This document shows, one piece after another, positions 8,351-17,093 of a stretch of DNA of 64,000 bases (position 1 is the first letter of the stretch; each line of letters starts with the position of its first letter). The stretch is from Clostridia bacterium (GTDB taxonomy: Bacteria; Bacillota; Clostridia; Oscillospirales; Acutalibacteraceae): contig JAGBSO010000029.1 in NCBI GenBank assembly GCA_017631795.1, positions 26,138-90,137 on the forward strand. Direction: 5' to 3'. A program made the position numbers and the translations under genes. The notes under the pieces were generated by a model, which was not told where the DNA came from, made no database searches, and saw nothing but the letters and a program-made list of their open reading frames with translations.

Positions 8351-9385
8351 TCAGTTTTCTGCGTCTGCAGGACTGAATGTAATTTTTATATTGAAAGTAA
8401 ATATACTTTCTGAAATATCTATACCGTCAGGCAATTCGATTTCTGAAGATTCAACATAATAAACATTTACTCCTTCAGAAAGTTCGGAATAATCTACTGT
8501 AAGTACAGGGATAGTTTCCTTGTCATACCCGGATCCGGTATCTATTTTTGCAGGAATTGTATCGATGCTGAATGACACATTGGTTTCTCCTGTTTTTTCG
8601 CCGGTAAACACAACTTCAGGAATCAGCTCTGCAATTTTATCAATATTGATCTTTACAAAGAATTCCTGAGAATCAACAATCTCAACATATTTATTGACTG
8701 AAACCGTTTCAGATGCATTTGCGCCTTCAAGACTCAATGCAACAGGAAGTGTTATTGTTTCAAAAAGAAGATCTTCGGGGTAATTCGGATCAGCAATAAC
8801 GTTTACAATTTTATTCATTTCAGTCTCGGGACCTTTTATTGTAACAGATGAAACTGTAAGGTCTGCTGAGTTCAACTGATAACCGTCTGCTATTTTTTCA
8901 GATATAAGCGTCGGATCCAGCTGAATATCAAATTTTTTCTCAAGCTCAGTATCAAAATAAATATCAACATATGTTTTTGACTGTGCTGAAATTGTTATAT
9001 CCTGACTGTTTTCCTTTAAGGATACTTTCAATGCAAGCTGTGAAACACCTGCAGAGTCAACAGTATTGAGGTTTGCCGAAACAAGAATATCATCAGGTGT
9101 AAGTGATGTTATAAGATATCTTGGTCCTGTTACCGTTACATCTATTTTTTCAGAACTCTGCCAGAAATTCTTATAACCTTTCTGAGCAACAAGACTGTTT
9201 TCTGTGTTTACGGTAATTGGCACATTATAAATCGTGTATGATTCTTCAGGACTTGCATACATCGCAACAGCAACCCAGATAAGAAATGCTATAACGAGTG
9301 AAAGAAACAGAACGAACTTATTACTGTTCATAAGATCATTGAGTGTCTTTATTTTATGTCCTTTTTTTACGGGAGCATTACTCAT
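8351..9385 (-). CDS. cdaR: CdaR (YbbR-domain) regulator of diadenylate cyclase
   Basis: CdaR is the membrane-anchored extracellular partner that modulates CdaA. The 344-residue product has a cytoplasmic N-terminal stretch, one membrane helix (about 27-46, FVLFLSLVIAFLIWVAVAMY) and then tandem YbbR-type beta domains. Typical segments are YNVPITV, VTGPRYLI, SLKENSQDITIS and VSSVTIKGPETEMNKI. Four repeats of about 75 residues can be followed. Its start overlaps the end of cdaA by four bases (ATGA). The pairing with cdaA is near universal in Firmicutes; the usual third gene, glmM, is not here. Confidence 0.9.
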   Translation of the reverse strand: MSNAPVKKGHKIKTLNDLMNSNKFVLFLSLVIAFLIWVAVAMYASPEESYTIYNVPITVNTENSLVAQKGYKNFWQSSEKIDVTVTGPRYLITSLTPDDILVSANLNTVDSAGVSQLALKVSLKENSQDITISAQSKTYVDIYFDTELEKKFDIQLDPTLISEKIADGYQLNSADLTVSSVTIKGPETEMNKIVNVIADPNYPEDLLFETITLPVALSLEGANASETVSVNKYVEIVDSQEFFVKINIDKIAELIPEVVFTGEKTGETNVSFSIDTIPAKIDTGSGYDKETIPVLTVDYSELSEGVNVYYVESSEIELPDGIDISESIFTFNIKITFSPADAEN

Positions 9386-10287
9386 TTTGTTCTGTCCCCC
9401 TTTGATTTTCTGAATGAAAACTTTTTCTTTCCGGATTCGTTTTCATCATTATCAGAACCGATAAGAAGTTCTGCAAGGATTTCTCGAAGCTCAGCATCAG
9501 AAAGACCTCTCTGCAGTTTTCCGTCCTTTGCAACAGAAATAATACCGGTTTCTTCACTTGTAACTACAGCTATCGCATCAGAACGCAGTGAAACTTCCAT
9601 TGCAGCTCTGTGACGGGTACCGACATGCTCTGTAACCTCTTTTTCATTCTTGAGAGGAACAACACATCTTGCAGCAACGATTCTGCCGTCTTTTATGACA
9701 ATTGCGCCGTCATGAAGTGCTGCTTTCGGATAAAATATACTCAGGAGCATTTCTGTTGTGACGCATGAATCAATGGGCACACTCTGTCTTGTTATATCAC
9801 CGAGCAAAGACTTACGCTGAAAAACAATGAGTGAACCTGTCTTGCTTTCACTCATCTGAGCACATGCACGGCAGACATTATTGATAACATCATAAGTTTC
9901 TTCATTGTTGCCCTTTGAACTGAAAAGTGACAAAAATGCAAAATTACGTTTCTGCCCCATTCTTTCAAGAGCCTGTCGTATTTCACCGCTGAAGACAATT
10001 GCAAATATTATAAGCAAGTCACTGATAACGTTACTGAATATGAATTTACTTGCATTCATTTCCAGCAGGTTTACCACAAGGTAAAGCACTGCAACAAGCG
10101 CAACACCTTTGATAATCTGAATTGACTGGGTTTTTCTCATCTGAATTATCAGTGCATATACAATGATTGCAACAAAAAGTATATCAAATACATCTTTGAT
10201 TGAATTCAGACTCATTACTGCTCCGGCAAATTTATCCCATGTGGAAGCAAGGGTGTCCGAAATTGAGAGTAAACCGAAAAAATTCAA
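9382..10287 (-). CDS. cdaA: Membrane diadenylate cyclase
   Basis: CdaA condenses two ATP into cyclic di-AMP, an essential messenger for potassium balance and cell-wall homeostasis. The 301-residue protein has hydrophobic helices at its N-terminus (about 33-50, 60-76 and 88-100) and a DAC domain. The catalytic motifs DGA (193-195) and RHR (225-227, in GTRHRAAMEV) are intact. The start used is TTG with GGTGGTG upstream. An internal ATG at 10215 with GGAG would give a 277-residue form, and either could be right. The C-terminus is a charged tail. It is followed at once by cdaR and preceded by ispF 33 nt away. Confidence 0.94.
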   Translation of the reverse strand: MNFFGLLSISDTLASTWDKFAGAVMSLNSIKDVFDILFVAIIVYALIIQMRKTQSIQIIKGVALVAVLYLVVNLLEMNASKFIFSNVISDLLIIFAIVFSGEIRQALERMGQKRNFAFLSLFSSKGNNEETYDVINNVCRACAQMSESKTGSLIVFQRKSLLGDITRQSVPIDSCVTTEMLLSIFYPKAALHDGAIVIKDGRIVAARCVVPLKNEKEVTEHVGTRHRAAMEVSLRSDAIAVVTSEETGIISVAKDGKLQRGLSDAELREILAELLIGSDNDENESGKKKFSFRKSKGDRTK

Positions 10288-10320
10288 TTAAATCACCACC
10301 TGTGAAGATTTGTTTCTGAT

Positions 10321-10797
10321 TTAAATTGATTCTATAAGGCAGACAGCATGAGAAGAAATACCCTCAAGTCTGCCTGTGAAACCGAGATTTTCCTCGGTTG
10401 TTGCCTTTACATTGATTCTGTCTGCATCAACACCGCAGGCAGCAGCTATATTCTCTGCCATCTGTTGTGTGAATCTGCCGATTTTAGGTTTCTGTGCTAT
10501 CACGGTTGCATCAACATTGACAACCGCATAGCCCTTTTCTTTAAGCAAAGCCACAACATGTCTTAAAAGTATCATGCTGTCGATGCCTTTGTATTTTTCA
10601 TCACTGTCGGGAAAATGTTTTCCGATGTCACCGAGTGCTGCAGCACCTAAAAGCGCGTCGCTGACTGCATGAAGAAGTACATCTGCATCGGAATGACCTA
10701 AAAGTCCCATTTCGTAATCGATTTTTACACCGCCTAAAAACAAATCTCTGTTTTCAGCAAAACGGTGCACATCATAACCGTGACCGACCCTTATCAT
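10321..10797 (-). CDS. ispF: 2-C-methyl-D-erythritol 2,4-cyclodiphosphate synthase
   Basis: IspF converts CDP-methylerythritol 2-phosphate to the cyclic diphosphate in the non-mevalonate isoprenoid pathway. The 158-residue length is standard. Metal ligands are seen in GHGYDVHRF (Asp9, His11) and in [21 protein letters not shown]; the conserved [10 protein letters not shown] and the C-terminal [16 protein letters not shown] are also intact. The ATG at 10795-10797 overlaps the stop of the aminotransferase gene (ATGA). A longer frame to 10836 is rejected because it lies inside that gene and precedes the conserved start. ispD is not adjacent. Confidence 0.95.
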   Translation of the reverse strand: MIRVGHGYDVHRFAENRDLFLGGVKIDYEMGLLGHSDADVLLHAVSDALLGAAALGDIGKHFPDSDEKYKGIDSMILLRHVVALLKEKGYAVVNVDATVIAQKPKIGRFTQQMAENIAAACGVDADRINVKATTEENLGFTGRLEGISSHAVCLIESI

Positions 10798-12065
10798 GAC
10801 AATGCCTCTGCTGCTGCCAGCTTGACAGCGATGCAAAGAAGCTCTGCAGCCTTTTCAAGCTCTTCAACTGAAGGATAAGAGGGTGCGATTCTGATGTTCT
10901 TGTCATCGGGGTCATTCTTGTAGGGGAATGTTGCGCCTACACCTGTGAGTGTGAGACCTGCATCCTTGCAAAGCTGACCTGCATATTTTGCACTGCCTGT
11001 GTCAACATTGAGTGAAACAAAATATCCGCCGCCGGGTTTGTGCCATGATGCAATACCAAGACCGCCCAGTTCTTTTTCAAGCATACCGAGAACAGCATCA
11101 AACTTGGGACGCATGATTGCAGCATGTTTTTTCATAACTTCTTTGAGCGCATCAACTGTGGGATACATCTTTGCATGACGAAGCTGATTCATCTTGTCAT
11201 AGCTGATGATCTGGATTGTAAGTCTGCCGAGGATTTCTTTGATATTTGCATCAGATGCTGCGATTGCGGAAATACCTGCACCGGGGAATGTTACCTTTGA
11301 AGTTGAGCAGAACTCAACAAAATTATCTTCTGTGCCGTATTTCTTTGCATAATCGAAGATGTTTGCAAGTTCGTCGCCTTCTTCATAAATCTCATGGATA
11401 ATATATGCGTTATCCCAGATTACTCTGAAATCAGGTGCTGCAGGTTTCATCTTTGCAAGACGGTCAATTGTTTCTTCTGAATATGTAAATCCGTCGGGAT
11501 TTGAATACTTGGGAACACAGAACATACCCTTTACTGAAGGATCTTTTACAAGTTCTTCAACCAGATCCATGTCGGGACCTGTTACACTGATGGGTACATT
11601 GACCATCCTGATGCCGAAATATTCAGCAATACCGAAATGACGGTCATAACCGGGAACAACAGCGATGAATTTCACATCTTCCTGCTGACTCCAGGGTTTG
11701 CATCCGCCGATACCGTGACTCCAGCACTGTGAAATAAAGCTGAACATCAGTTCAAGACTTGCGTTACCGCCGATGATGATATTTTTTGTTTCAACACCGA
11801 GAAGTTCAACAAAAAGTTCCTTTGCTTCTGCAATACCGTCAAGAAGACCGTAGTTTCTGCAGTCAAAACCAGTTTTGCTTGTGTAATCTGTAATTTCAAA
11901 AGCCTTTTTAAAATCTTCAAAAGCCATATCAAGCTGTACGGGTGAGGGCTTACCTCTTGACATATCAATTGCAAGTCCCTGAGCCTTGACAGCATCATAA
12001 CGCTTCTGGTTTTCAGCAACAAATGCCGCAAGTTCATCTTTTGTAAATTCTCTTAAAGTTTTCAT
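10794..12065 (-). CDS. PLP-dependent aminotransferase, MocR-like/aspartate type Ic
   Basis: A 423-residue fold-type I aminotransferase. It begins with a short helical extension and the family marker [13 protein letters not shown]. The pyridoxal lysine lies in the [11 protein letters not shown] segment (about residue 256), and the carboxylate-binding Arg is in the [10 protein letters not shown] region near the C-terminus. This pattern fits the Aminotran_MocR/Asp_aminotransf group, whose characterised members are aspartate aminotransferases; substrate preference here is inferred. AGGAGA precedes the ATG. It is the first gene of the long leftward operon and overlaps ispF by four bases. Confidence 0.88.
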   Translation of the reverse strand: MKTLREFTKDELAAFVAENQKRYDAVKAQGLAIDMSRGKPSPVQLDMAFEDFKKAFEITDYTSKTGFDCRNYGLLDGIAEAKELFVELLGVETKNIIIGGNASLELMFSFISQCWSHGIGGCKPWSQQEDVKFIAVVPGYDRHFGIAEYFGIRMVNVPISVTGPDMDLVEELVKDPSVKGMFCVPKYSNPDGFTYSEETIDRLAKMKPAAPDFRVIWDNAYIIHEIYEEGDELANIFDYAKKYGTEDNFVEFCSTSKVTFPGAGISAIAASDANIKEILGRLTIQIISYDKMNQLRHAKMYPTVDALKEVMKKHAAIMRPKFDAVLGMLEKELGGLGIASWHKPGGGYFVSLNVDTGSAKYAGQLCKDAGLTLTGVGATFPYKNDPDDKNIRIAPSYPSVEELEKAAELLCIAVKLAAAEALS

Positions 12066-12140
12066 CTTTTTCTCCTGTTCTATAATGCATACTTTTCTTT
12101 AAATAATTATTGAATATAATATTCTATAATAAATCAATTT

Positions 12141-12169
12141 ATTATAGCACACTCATATTCACAGCACAA
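12141..12169 (-). promoter_or_regulatory. Promoter of the long leftward operon
   Basis: On the minus strand TTGTGC, then 17 nt, then TATAAT preceded by TGC (extended -10). It lies about 75 nt before the aminotransferase start, leaving an AT-rich leader. The interval 12066-12386 otherwise holds only AT-rich sequence and the tRNA promoter. Confidence 0.55.
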
Positions 12170-12337
12170 GTGTTTTTATTAAAAAATTATATATATAATA
12201 AAATAAATTATTAGTTAAAGTACTGAATCTATATACATATGACCCGGACAGTGGTGATGTATAACAGAGAAAAATCTTTCAAAAAAATCCCTGTGAAAAA
12301 AAAATAAAAAAAATTGAAAAAATTTTTAAAAAAAGTG

Positions 12338-12366
12338 TTGACATTTGTGTTTTGATGTGTTATATT
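12338..12366 (+). promoter_or_regulatory. SigmaA promoter of the tRNA operon
   Basis: Consensus TTGACA, 17-nt spacer and TATATT. Transcription should begin near 12373, about 14 nt before tRNA-Thr. The perfect -35 box suits a strongly expressed stable RNA unit. Confidence 0.8.
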
Positions 12367-12386
12367 ATGTCTCGCGTTAGAGAGTT

Positions 12387-12462
12387 GCTGGTGTAGCTCA
12401 GTTGGTAGAGCAGCTGATTTGTAATCAGCAGGTCGGGGGTTCGAGTCCGTCCACCAGCTCCA
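12387..12462 (+). tRNA. tRNA-Thr (anticodon TGT)
   Basis: A full cloverleaf can be drawn. Acceptor GCTGGTG pairs with CACCAGC, the D-stem is GCTC/GAGC, and the anticodon stem GCTGA/TCAGC holds the loop TTTGTAA with anticodon TGT. The T-loop is TTCGAGT. The CCA end is encoded and the discriminator base is T. The T-stem (12435-12439 with 12447-12451) has a central G-G mismatch and one G-T pair, which is unusual. Followed 34 nt later by tRNA-Tyr in the same transcript. Confidence 0.96.
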
Positions 12463-12496
12463 TTTTTTATGCTCTTTTAACGAAAAAAAATAAGAT

Positions 12497-12581
<85 letters not shown>

Positions 12582-12587
12582 GAAAGA

Positions 12588-12612
12588 AGCATCGCAAAAG
12601 CGGTGCTTTTTT
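12588..12612 (+). terminator. Terminator of the tRNA operon
   Basis: Stem AGCATCGC / GCGGTGCT with loop AAAA, followed by a run of T. Confidence 0.85.
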
Positions 12613-12667
12613 CATTTTGTCTCACAGATATCATTTTTATAGACACATACATTTCAACAAAAAAATA

Positions 12668-12697
12668 TTGACTTTTTTTACAACTGTGTCATATAAT
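12668..12697 (+). promoter_or_regulatory. Promoter of the small acidic protein gene
   Basis: TTGACT, 18-nt spacer, TATAAT; start of transcription about 25-30 nt before the AGGAGG site of the 12729 gene. Confidence 0.65.
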
Positions 12698-12728
12698 ATT
12701 TACAAATAATTTTCAGGAGGCACAAATC

Positions 12729-12986
12729 ATGAAAAAAGAAAGACGAAATGATATTTATGAAGAATTGAGAAATTTTTTAGAAATGCAGGCCGGAATTCCT
12801 GAAGAATGGGAAGCAGAAATTCAGGCAATCACTCCTGATGATTCATTTGACGGTCTGGATGTTATTGTCGGTCACATGTGCGATGAATGGGGCACAGGTG
12901 ACACACGTGAATGCTTATCCATGATTGGTGCAGATGAAGATGAAATTGAAAAATTAATAGAAGACAATTTTGATTCATGTTTCTGA
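12729..12986 (+). CDS. Small acidic protein of unknown function
   Basis: An 85-residue soluble, strongly acidic protein with its own promoter, a good AGGAGG ribosome site and a downstream terminator, so it is very likely real. It begins MKKERRNDIYEEL and is predicted to be mostly helical. The middle has GLDVIVGHMCDEWG and the end ADEDEIEKLIEDNF, with Cys residues near positions 51, 62 and 84. No signal peptide or membrane segment. I do not recognise the family. It stands alone between the tRNAs and a convergent oxidoreductase gene, so context gives no clue. Confidence 0.75.
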   Translation: MKKERRNDIYEELRNFLEMQAGIPEEWEAEIQAITPDDSFDGLDVIVGHMCDEWGTGDTRECLSMIGADEDEIEKLIEDNFDSCF

Positions 12987-13013
12987 TATAAAAGACTTAT
13001 CGTATTTCCAGAT

Positions 13014-13044
13014 AAAAAAAGCACTTCCGAAGAAGTGCTTTTTT
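13014..13044. terminator. Bidirectional terminator
   Basis: Stem GCACTTC / GAAGTGC with loop CGAA, flanked by A7 on the left and T6 on the right, so it works for the acidic protein gene and for the convergent oxidoreductase. Confidence 0.85.
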
Positions 13045-13049
13045 ATATC

Positions 13050-14033
13050 TTAGTCCTGCGGATAGACTATTCCTGTTATTTTTCTGATTTCATCCATCTG
13101 ACGGGTTATGAACAAAGTCTGTTCATGAGTCACAACAGGGCTTTCTTTCAGACCGTCAGAAACACACTCACAGAAGTGTGCAATCTGCTCTTCAAAACCG
13201 TTCCCCGCATAAGGTGTGGGGATTTTTTCATGTCTGCCGTCATTGAAAAACAGCTCGATTTCCTGCGGTGCATAAAATCTTTTAAGGTATGCGTAGCCCT
13301 TTGTGCCATAAAGATATCCTTCGTTGGGTTTTCTGAGAAGTGTTGCACTTGAAACATCTGCAATTGCACCGTTTTTATATTTTAGAATTGCACATGTGTG
13401 GCTGTCCGTACCGTTATAAAAATCGCACTGTGCATTGATTTTTTCAACTTCCCTGCCAAGATACCAGCTTGCGAAATTCAGTCCGTACACACCCACATCA
13501 AGAAGTGAACCGCCGCCGTTTTCCACTTTAAAAACATGATGTCCCATTTCATCTTCATCCATTGTGTAACAGAATTTTCCCTCTGCACCGCGGATTTCTC
13601 CGAGAATGCCGTCATTGACGATTTCAAGCATTTTTATTGTGCCGGGCACAAGTCTTGCCCACATAGCTTCCATAAGAAGAACATTATTTTTCTCGGCACA
13701 GCGGAACATATCCTCCGCTTCACGGCTGTTGACCGCCATGGGTTTTTCGCACAGAACATGCTTACCGTTGTTCATCATAAGGCATGAACAGGAAAGATGT
13801 CCCGAATGCGGCACTGCAATATATGCGGCATCGATCACATCTGAAACTGCCATTTTCTCATAGCTTTCAAAACGCACGGGAATCCCGAATTCATCACCGA
13901 ATTTTTCCGCATTTTCCTTTGTTCTTGACGCAACGGCAACAAGCTCTGCACCCTGAACATTTTTTATCGCTTCGGCAAAACGATGTGCAATCGTACCTGT
14001 TCCCACAATTCCGAATCTTACTTTTTCAGCCAT
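13050..14033 (-). CDS. Gfo/Idh/MocA family oxidoreductase
   Basis: A 327-residue NAD(P)-dependent dehydrogenase. The N-terminal Rossmann domain has FGIVGTGTIAHRFA and the family's catalytic lysine in HVLCEKPMAVN. The C-terminal alpha/beta domain includes GGGSLLDVGVYGLNFASW. It most resembles the dihydrodiol/sugar dehydrogenase subgroup that oxidises cyclic diols or aldoses; the substrate cannot be read from sequence. The ATG at 14033 is preferred (GGGG seven bases upstream), while an in-frame ATG at 14048 has its AGGA too close. It is monocistronic and converges on the acidic protein gene. Confidence 0.9.
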   Translation of the reverse strand: MAEKVRFGIVGTGTIAHRFAEAIKNVQGAELVAVASRTKENAEKFGDEFGIPVRFESYEKMAVSDVIDAAYIAVPHSGHLSCSCLMMNNGKHVLCEKPMAVNSREAEDMFRCAEKNNVLLMEAMWARLVPGTIKMLEIVNDGILGEIRGAEGKFCYTMDEDEMGHHVFKVENGGGSLLDVGVYGLNFASWYLGREVEKINAQCDFYNGTDSHTCAILKYKNGAIADVSSATLLRKPNEGYLYGTKGYAYLKRFYAPQEIELFFNDGRHEKIPTPYAGNGFEEQIAHFCECVSDGLKESPVVTHEQTLFITRQMDEIRKITGIVYPQD

Positions 14034-14108
14034 GATAAAACCCCACATTCCTGATTTATTTATTTCATTCTATCACATTCTTCGCTGCAATTCAACGTAC
14101 ACTTTTTA

Positions 14109-14137
14109 TTGAATTTTATCATTTCTCATGCTATAAT
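14109..14137 (+). promoter_or_regulatory. Promoter of the small membrane protein/PBP unit
   Basis: TTGAAT, 17-nt spacer, TATAAT with an extended TGC motif, about 25 nt before a TAAGGAGG ribosome site. Confidence 0.7.
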
Positions 14138-14167
14138 TTAATTACAGAATTATAAGGAGGGTTCATT

Positions 14168-14416
14168 ATGATGTTTGATTTTACCACATTTTCATTTTAC
14201 GCTATTCCCGTTGCATCAGTTATATTTTTGGTTGTAAGCATTGTACGTTACATCGTTGCGAAAAACAAAAACAAAAAGATACCCGACACTTACAGCGAGA
14301 GCCAGATAAAAAGCCGTAAAACTTTTCTGATAATTTCAGCGGCAATTGCAGGTGTACTGGCTGCTGTTATTGTTTGTTTTTACTTCCTGTTGCTTCTTAT
14401 GGCAAACAGCATGTAA
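14168..14416 (+). CDS. Small membrane protein, two helices
   Basis: An 82-residue protein with hydrophobic segments at about 9-28 and 53-80, joined by a basic loop (AKNKNKKIPDTYSESQIKSRK), so both ends probably lie on the same side. It has an own promoter and AAGGAGGG eight bases before the ATG pair. Two ATG codons are adjacent; the first is used here. It is followed 11 nt later by a second tiny membrane protein and then by a PBP-like protein, so the three form one unit. Family not recognised. Confidence 0.65.
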   Translation: MMFDFTTFSFYAIPVASVIFLVVSIVRYIVAKNKNKKIPDTYSESQIKSRKTFLIISAAIAGVLAAVIVCFYFLLLLMANSM

Positions 14417-14427
14417 GGGTAACTACG

Positions 14428-14568
14428 ATGAAAACAAAAACTTTCACAAAAATTCTAATTACTGTTATAATCCTGTGTCTTCTTTTCACTCTGGCACATC
14501 TCATTTACACAATTTTTGCATACCAGAACTGCTCCGTTATTTATTTCATCTCAAAGGAGCTGTGGTGA
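14428..14568 (+). CDS. Very small single-helix membrane protein
   Basis: A 46-residue frame with an AAGGG ribosome site about eight bases upstream of ATG. After a basic start (MKTKTFTKI) comes one long hydrophobic helix and a short tail. Its stop is one base before the ATG of the PBP-like gene, which suggests translational coupling. Too short for family assignment; supported by position, ribosome site and coupling only. Confidence 0.5.
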   Translation: MKTKTFTKILITVIILCLLFTLAHLIYTIFAYQNCSVIYFISKELW

Positions 14569-14569
14569 C

Positions 14570-15556
14570 ATGAAACTGTTTAAACAGATACTTTCGATAC
14601 TGCTGACAGTGGCAGTTTTTGCTACTTTCAACGGCAGTATGTATCTTCTTATGACACGCAGACTCGGAAACAATTTCAGTAATGCCACACAAATAAAAAT
14701 GATTGATGTGGCAAAGTTTCTGCCCCATGAAGAAGATTCCGAGCTTGTGCGTATTGATTCATCGCTGAAACTTACCGGAAATCTTCCTGTGCTTGACGGA
14801 GCAACTGCACTTGTGCCTGTTTATGCGGCATTTATTGATGCAGTTTACCCCGAAGGCAGTGTTACTTTTGAAGGCGGAAGTTTTTCAGATGACAACTACT
14901 ACGGTGAAAATTTTGCACCCGACAGCAAAATGCAGTACAAAAACTCCGTCCGTGGCTTTACTGCACTTGTTGACGGTGAAACGGATATTTTCTTCTGCGC
15001 TAAACCTTCAGCAGAGCAACAGCAATATGCCGATGAAAAGGGCGTTGAGCTTGTTTACATTCCGATAGGTCTCGAAGCTTTTGTATTTTTTGTAAATGCA
15101 GACAATCCCGTTGACGGGCTTACAACCGAGCAGATACGTGGTATTTACGCAGGTGATTACACAAACTGGACTGATGTGGGCGGTGTAAACCGTGCCATAA
15201 ATCCGGTTACAAGACCGCCCGGCAGCGGAAGTCAATCTGCAATGGATTCATTTATGGGTGAAAGAGAAATCGCTACAAAATCACCTTTCGCTGTTGTGGG
15301 AGCTTCAATCGGCTACTCATTCCGTTACTATATGGACGGTGTTGTGGGCAATGATTCGGTAAAAATGCTTTCTCTGAACGGTGTTTATCCCGATGCAGAG
15401 AACATTAAAAACGGCACATATCCCGTCATTGCACAGTTTTATGCAGCCTACCGTGCCGACAATACAAATAAAAATATACCCCTTCTCATTGACTGGATTC
15501 TCTCCGATGAAGGTCAGACAATCATCGAAAAAAGCGGGTATGTGAGAATAAAATAG
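14570..15556 (+). CDS. PstS-like substrate-binding protein
   Basis: A 328-residue exported protein of the PBP-like (phosphate-binding PstS) superfamily. The N-terminal hydrophobic segment (about 5-27) acts as anchor or signal; it lacks a clear lipobox. Family features are FFCAKPSAEQQQYA, the PIGLEAFVFFVNADNPV segment, LTTEQIRGIYAGDYTNW and the anion-binding loop PPGSGSQSAMDSFMG. It probably binds phosphate or another oxyanion at the cell surface. No pstC/A/B genes are near, so it may be a sensor or accessory binder rather than part of an adjacent transporter. GGAG lies nine bases before the ATG; a longer frame to 14516 overlaps the preceding small gene and lacks support. Confidence 0.82.
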   Translation: MKLFKQILSILLTVAVFATFNGSMYLLMTRRLGNNFSNATQIKMIDVAKFLPHEEDSELVRIDSSLKLTGNLPVLDGATALVPVYAAFIDAVYPEGSVTFEGGSFSDDNYYGENFAPDSKMQYKNSVRGFTALVDGETDIFFCAKPSAEQQQYADEKGVELVYIPIGLEAFVFFVNADNPVDGLTTEQIRGIYAGDYTNWTDVGGVNRAINPVTRPPGSGSQSAMDSFMGEREIATKSPFAVVGASIGYSFRYYMDGVVGNDSVKMLSLNGVYPDAENIKNGTYPVIAQFYAAYRADNTNKNIPLLIDWILSDEGQTIIEKSGYVRIK

Positions 15557-15580
15557 AACCACCAGCCGGTGGTTCTATTT
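15551..15580. terminator. Bidirectional terminator
   Basis: Long perfect stem AAATAGAACCACC / GGTGGTTCTATTT with loop AGCC, between the PBP-like gene and the convergent MATE gene. Confidence 0.88.
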
Positions 15581-16960
15581 TTATACTATGATTCTCTTAA
15601 TCCATTTGCCCTTTTTGACAAAATATCCGCCCAGAATATCTTTGAGGAAATTCGTACACTGACAGATTGCGTATATAGGTACAATTGCAAGAGGTGTGAA
15701 GTTACACAGCACAAATGCCGTCGCTGCACTGACAACCCAGATAAATACCGAGTCAAATATTATTGTTATCATTGCTTCACCGCCTGAACGCAAGGTAAAA
15801 TAACAGGCATTTGCAACAGCATCAAAAGGCATTGTAAGTGCGCAGATAATCATCATGCTTGTGGCAAGTGTTTTGACACTGTCCTCGATATTATAGAACT
15901 CAGGAATAAACTTTGCACTGATTGCAAAAAGCACGGCAACGCAAATGCTTATCAGAACCGAAAATGTAATCAGTTTAACAGATGAATCTTTTGCTTCCTT
16001 TTCTTTGCCTGCACCGAGAAGCTGACCGAGAATTATGCCAATCGCAGAACCCAGCGAAAGGAATGCAACGGAAAATACATTGAAAAATGTCTGCACGATG
16101 TTGTATGCCGCAACAACTTCCAGCCCTTTACCCGAATAACACTGATTGACAAACGCAACACCTGCTGCCCAAAGAGTTTCGTTCACCATAAGGGGTACAC
16201 CCTTTGAGAAGATTTTTTTAACAAGAATCATCGGCACATGAAGACTTCTGTAAGCACCGACAATGAATTTATTCTTCTCACGGTTGATTTCTGTACCAAC
16301 GGCTACAATGATAAGTTCAACAAATCTTGAAATAACAGTTGCGATTGCGGCACCCTTTACACCCATTGCAGGTGCACCGAAATGACCGAAGATCAGCACA
16401 TAATTCAGAACAAGATTCACAATAACTGCGGCAATTCCGGATACCATCGGAAGCACCGTCTGACCTGTTTCCCTGAGAGTACTTGCATAGCATTGAGCAA
16501 TCGCTGCGGGAATAAGACCGATAAGCATAATGTCAAGATACTCCCTACCTGCAGCAAGTGAAGCTGCCGCATCAGCAGCAGAGCCTTCACCTTTGAGATA
16601 AATTCCGATAAGGTTATTTCCAAAGAAATAAAAAGCACCGATAGCAAGAACAGTAATGGCAGTACAGAAAATCATTTTAAAACGGAATGTATCCCGCAAA
16701 CCTTTATGGTCATTGTTTCCGAAAAACTGAGCACCGAAAATGCCGGCTCCCGAAACAGCTCCGAAAATACACAGATTATAAACAAAAATAAGCTGATTTA
16801 CTACAGAAACTCCAATCATTTCAATCTGCCCCACCTGACCGACCATCAGGCTGTCAAGCATATTTACAAAATTTGTGATTCCGTTCTGTATCATAATCGG
16901 AAGCATCAGCACTACCACATTCTTATAAAATGTTCTGTTCCCGAAAAATCTCCTTAACAC
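15581..16960 (-). CDS. MATE family efflux transporter
   Basis: A 459-residue, twelve-helix multidrug and toxin extrusion antiporter. The family start is seen in LMLPIMIQNGITNFVNMLDSLMVGQ, the two halves show the usual pseudo-symmetry, and FLSLGSAIGIILGQLLGAGK marks the second half. It probably exports organic cations or amphiphiles using a sodium or proton gradient. The start is set at the GTG at 16960, because AAGGAG lies seven bases upstream; the frame stays open to 16993 but without a site. It diverges from the bile salt hydrolase gene, with a palindrome over its own -10 box, so bile acids or their products are a plausible cargo; that is inference. Confidence 0.92.
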   Translation of the reverse strand: MLRRFFGNRTFYKNVVVLMLPIMIQNGITNFVNMLDSLMVGQVGQIEMIGVSVVNQLIFVYNLCIFGAVSGAGIFGAQFFGNNDHKGLRDTFRFKMIFCTAITVLAIGAFYFFGNNLIGIYLKGEGSAADAAASLAAGREYLDIMLIGLIPAAIAQCYASTLRETGQTVLPMVSGIAAVIVNLVLNYVLIFGHFGAPAMGVKGAAIATVISRFVELIIVAVGTEINREKNKFIVGAYRSLHVPMILVKKIFSKGVPLMVNETLWAAGVAFVNQCYSGKGLEVVAAYNIVQTFFNVFSVAFLSLGSAIGIILGQLLGAGKEKEAKDSSVKLITFSVLISICVAVLFAISAKFIPEFYNIEDSVKTLATSMMIICALTMPFDAVANACYFTLRSGGEAMITIIFDSVFIWVVSAATAFVLCNFTPLAIVPIYAICQCTNFLKDILGGYFVKKGKWIKRIIV

Positions 16961-16979
16961 TCTATCACTCCTTAAACAA

Positions 16980-17012
16980 ACAGATTCTATCACATCTGTG
17001 TTTGTTAATCAA
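16980..17012 (-). promoter_or_regulatory. MATE promoter overlapped by a palindromic operator
   Basis: On the minus strand TTGATT (17012-17007), 17 nt, TAGAAT (16989-16984). The inverted repeat ACAGAT-N8-ATCTGT (16980-16999), extended by AAACA/TGTTT on its flanks, covers the -10 box. This is the geometry of a TetR- or MarR-type operator. The regulator is not in the window. Confidence 0.55.
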
Positions 17013-17093
17013 GAGTTTGTTTATTACTCCGAATTTTACGAATAACACTGAAAAAATACGGTTAAAATAATGACAAAAAAACGGGGTGATTTT

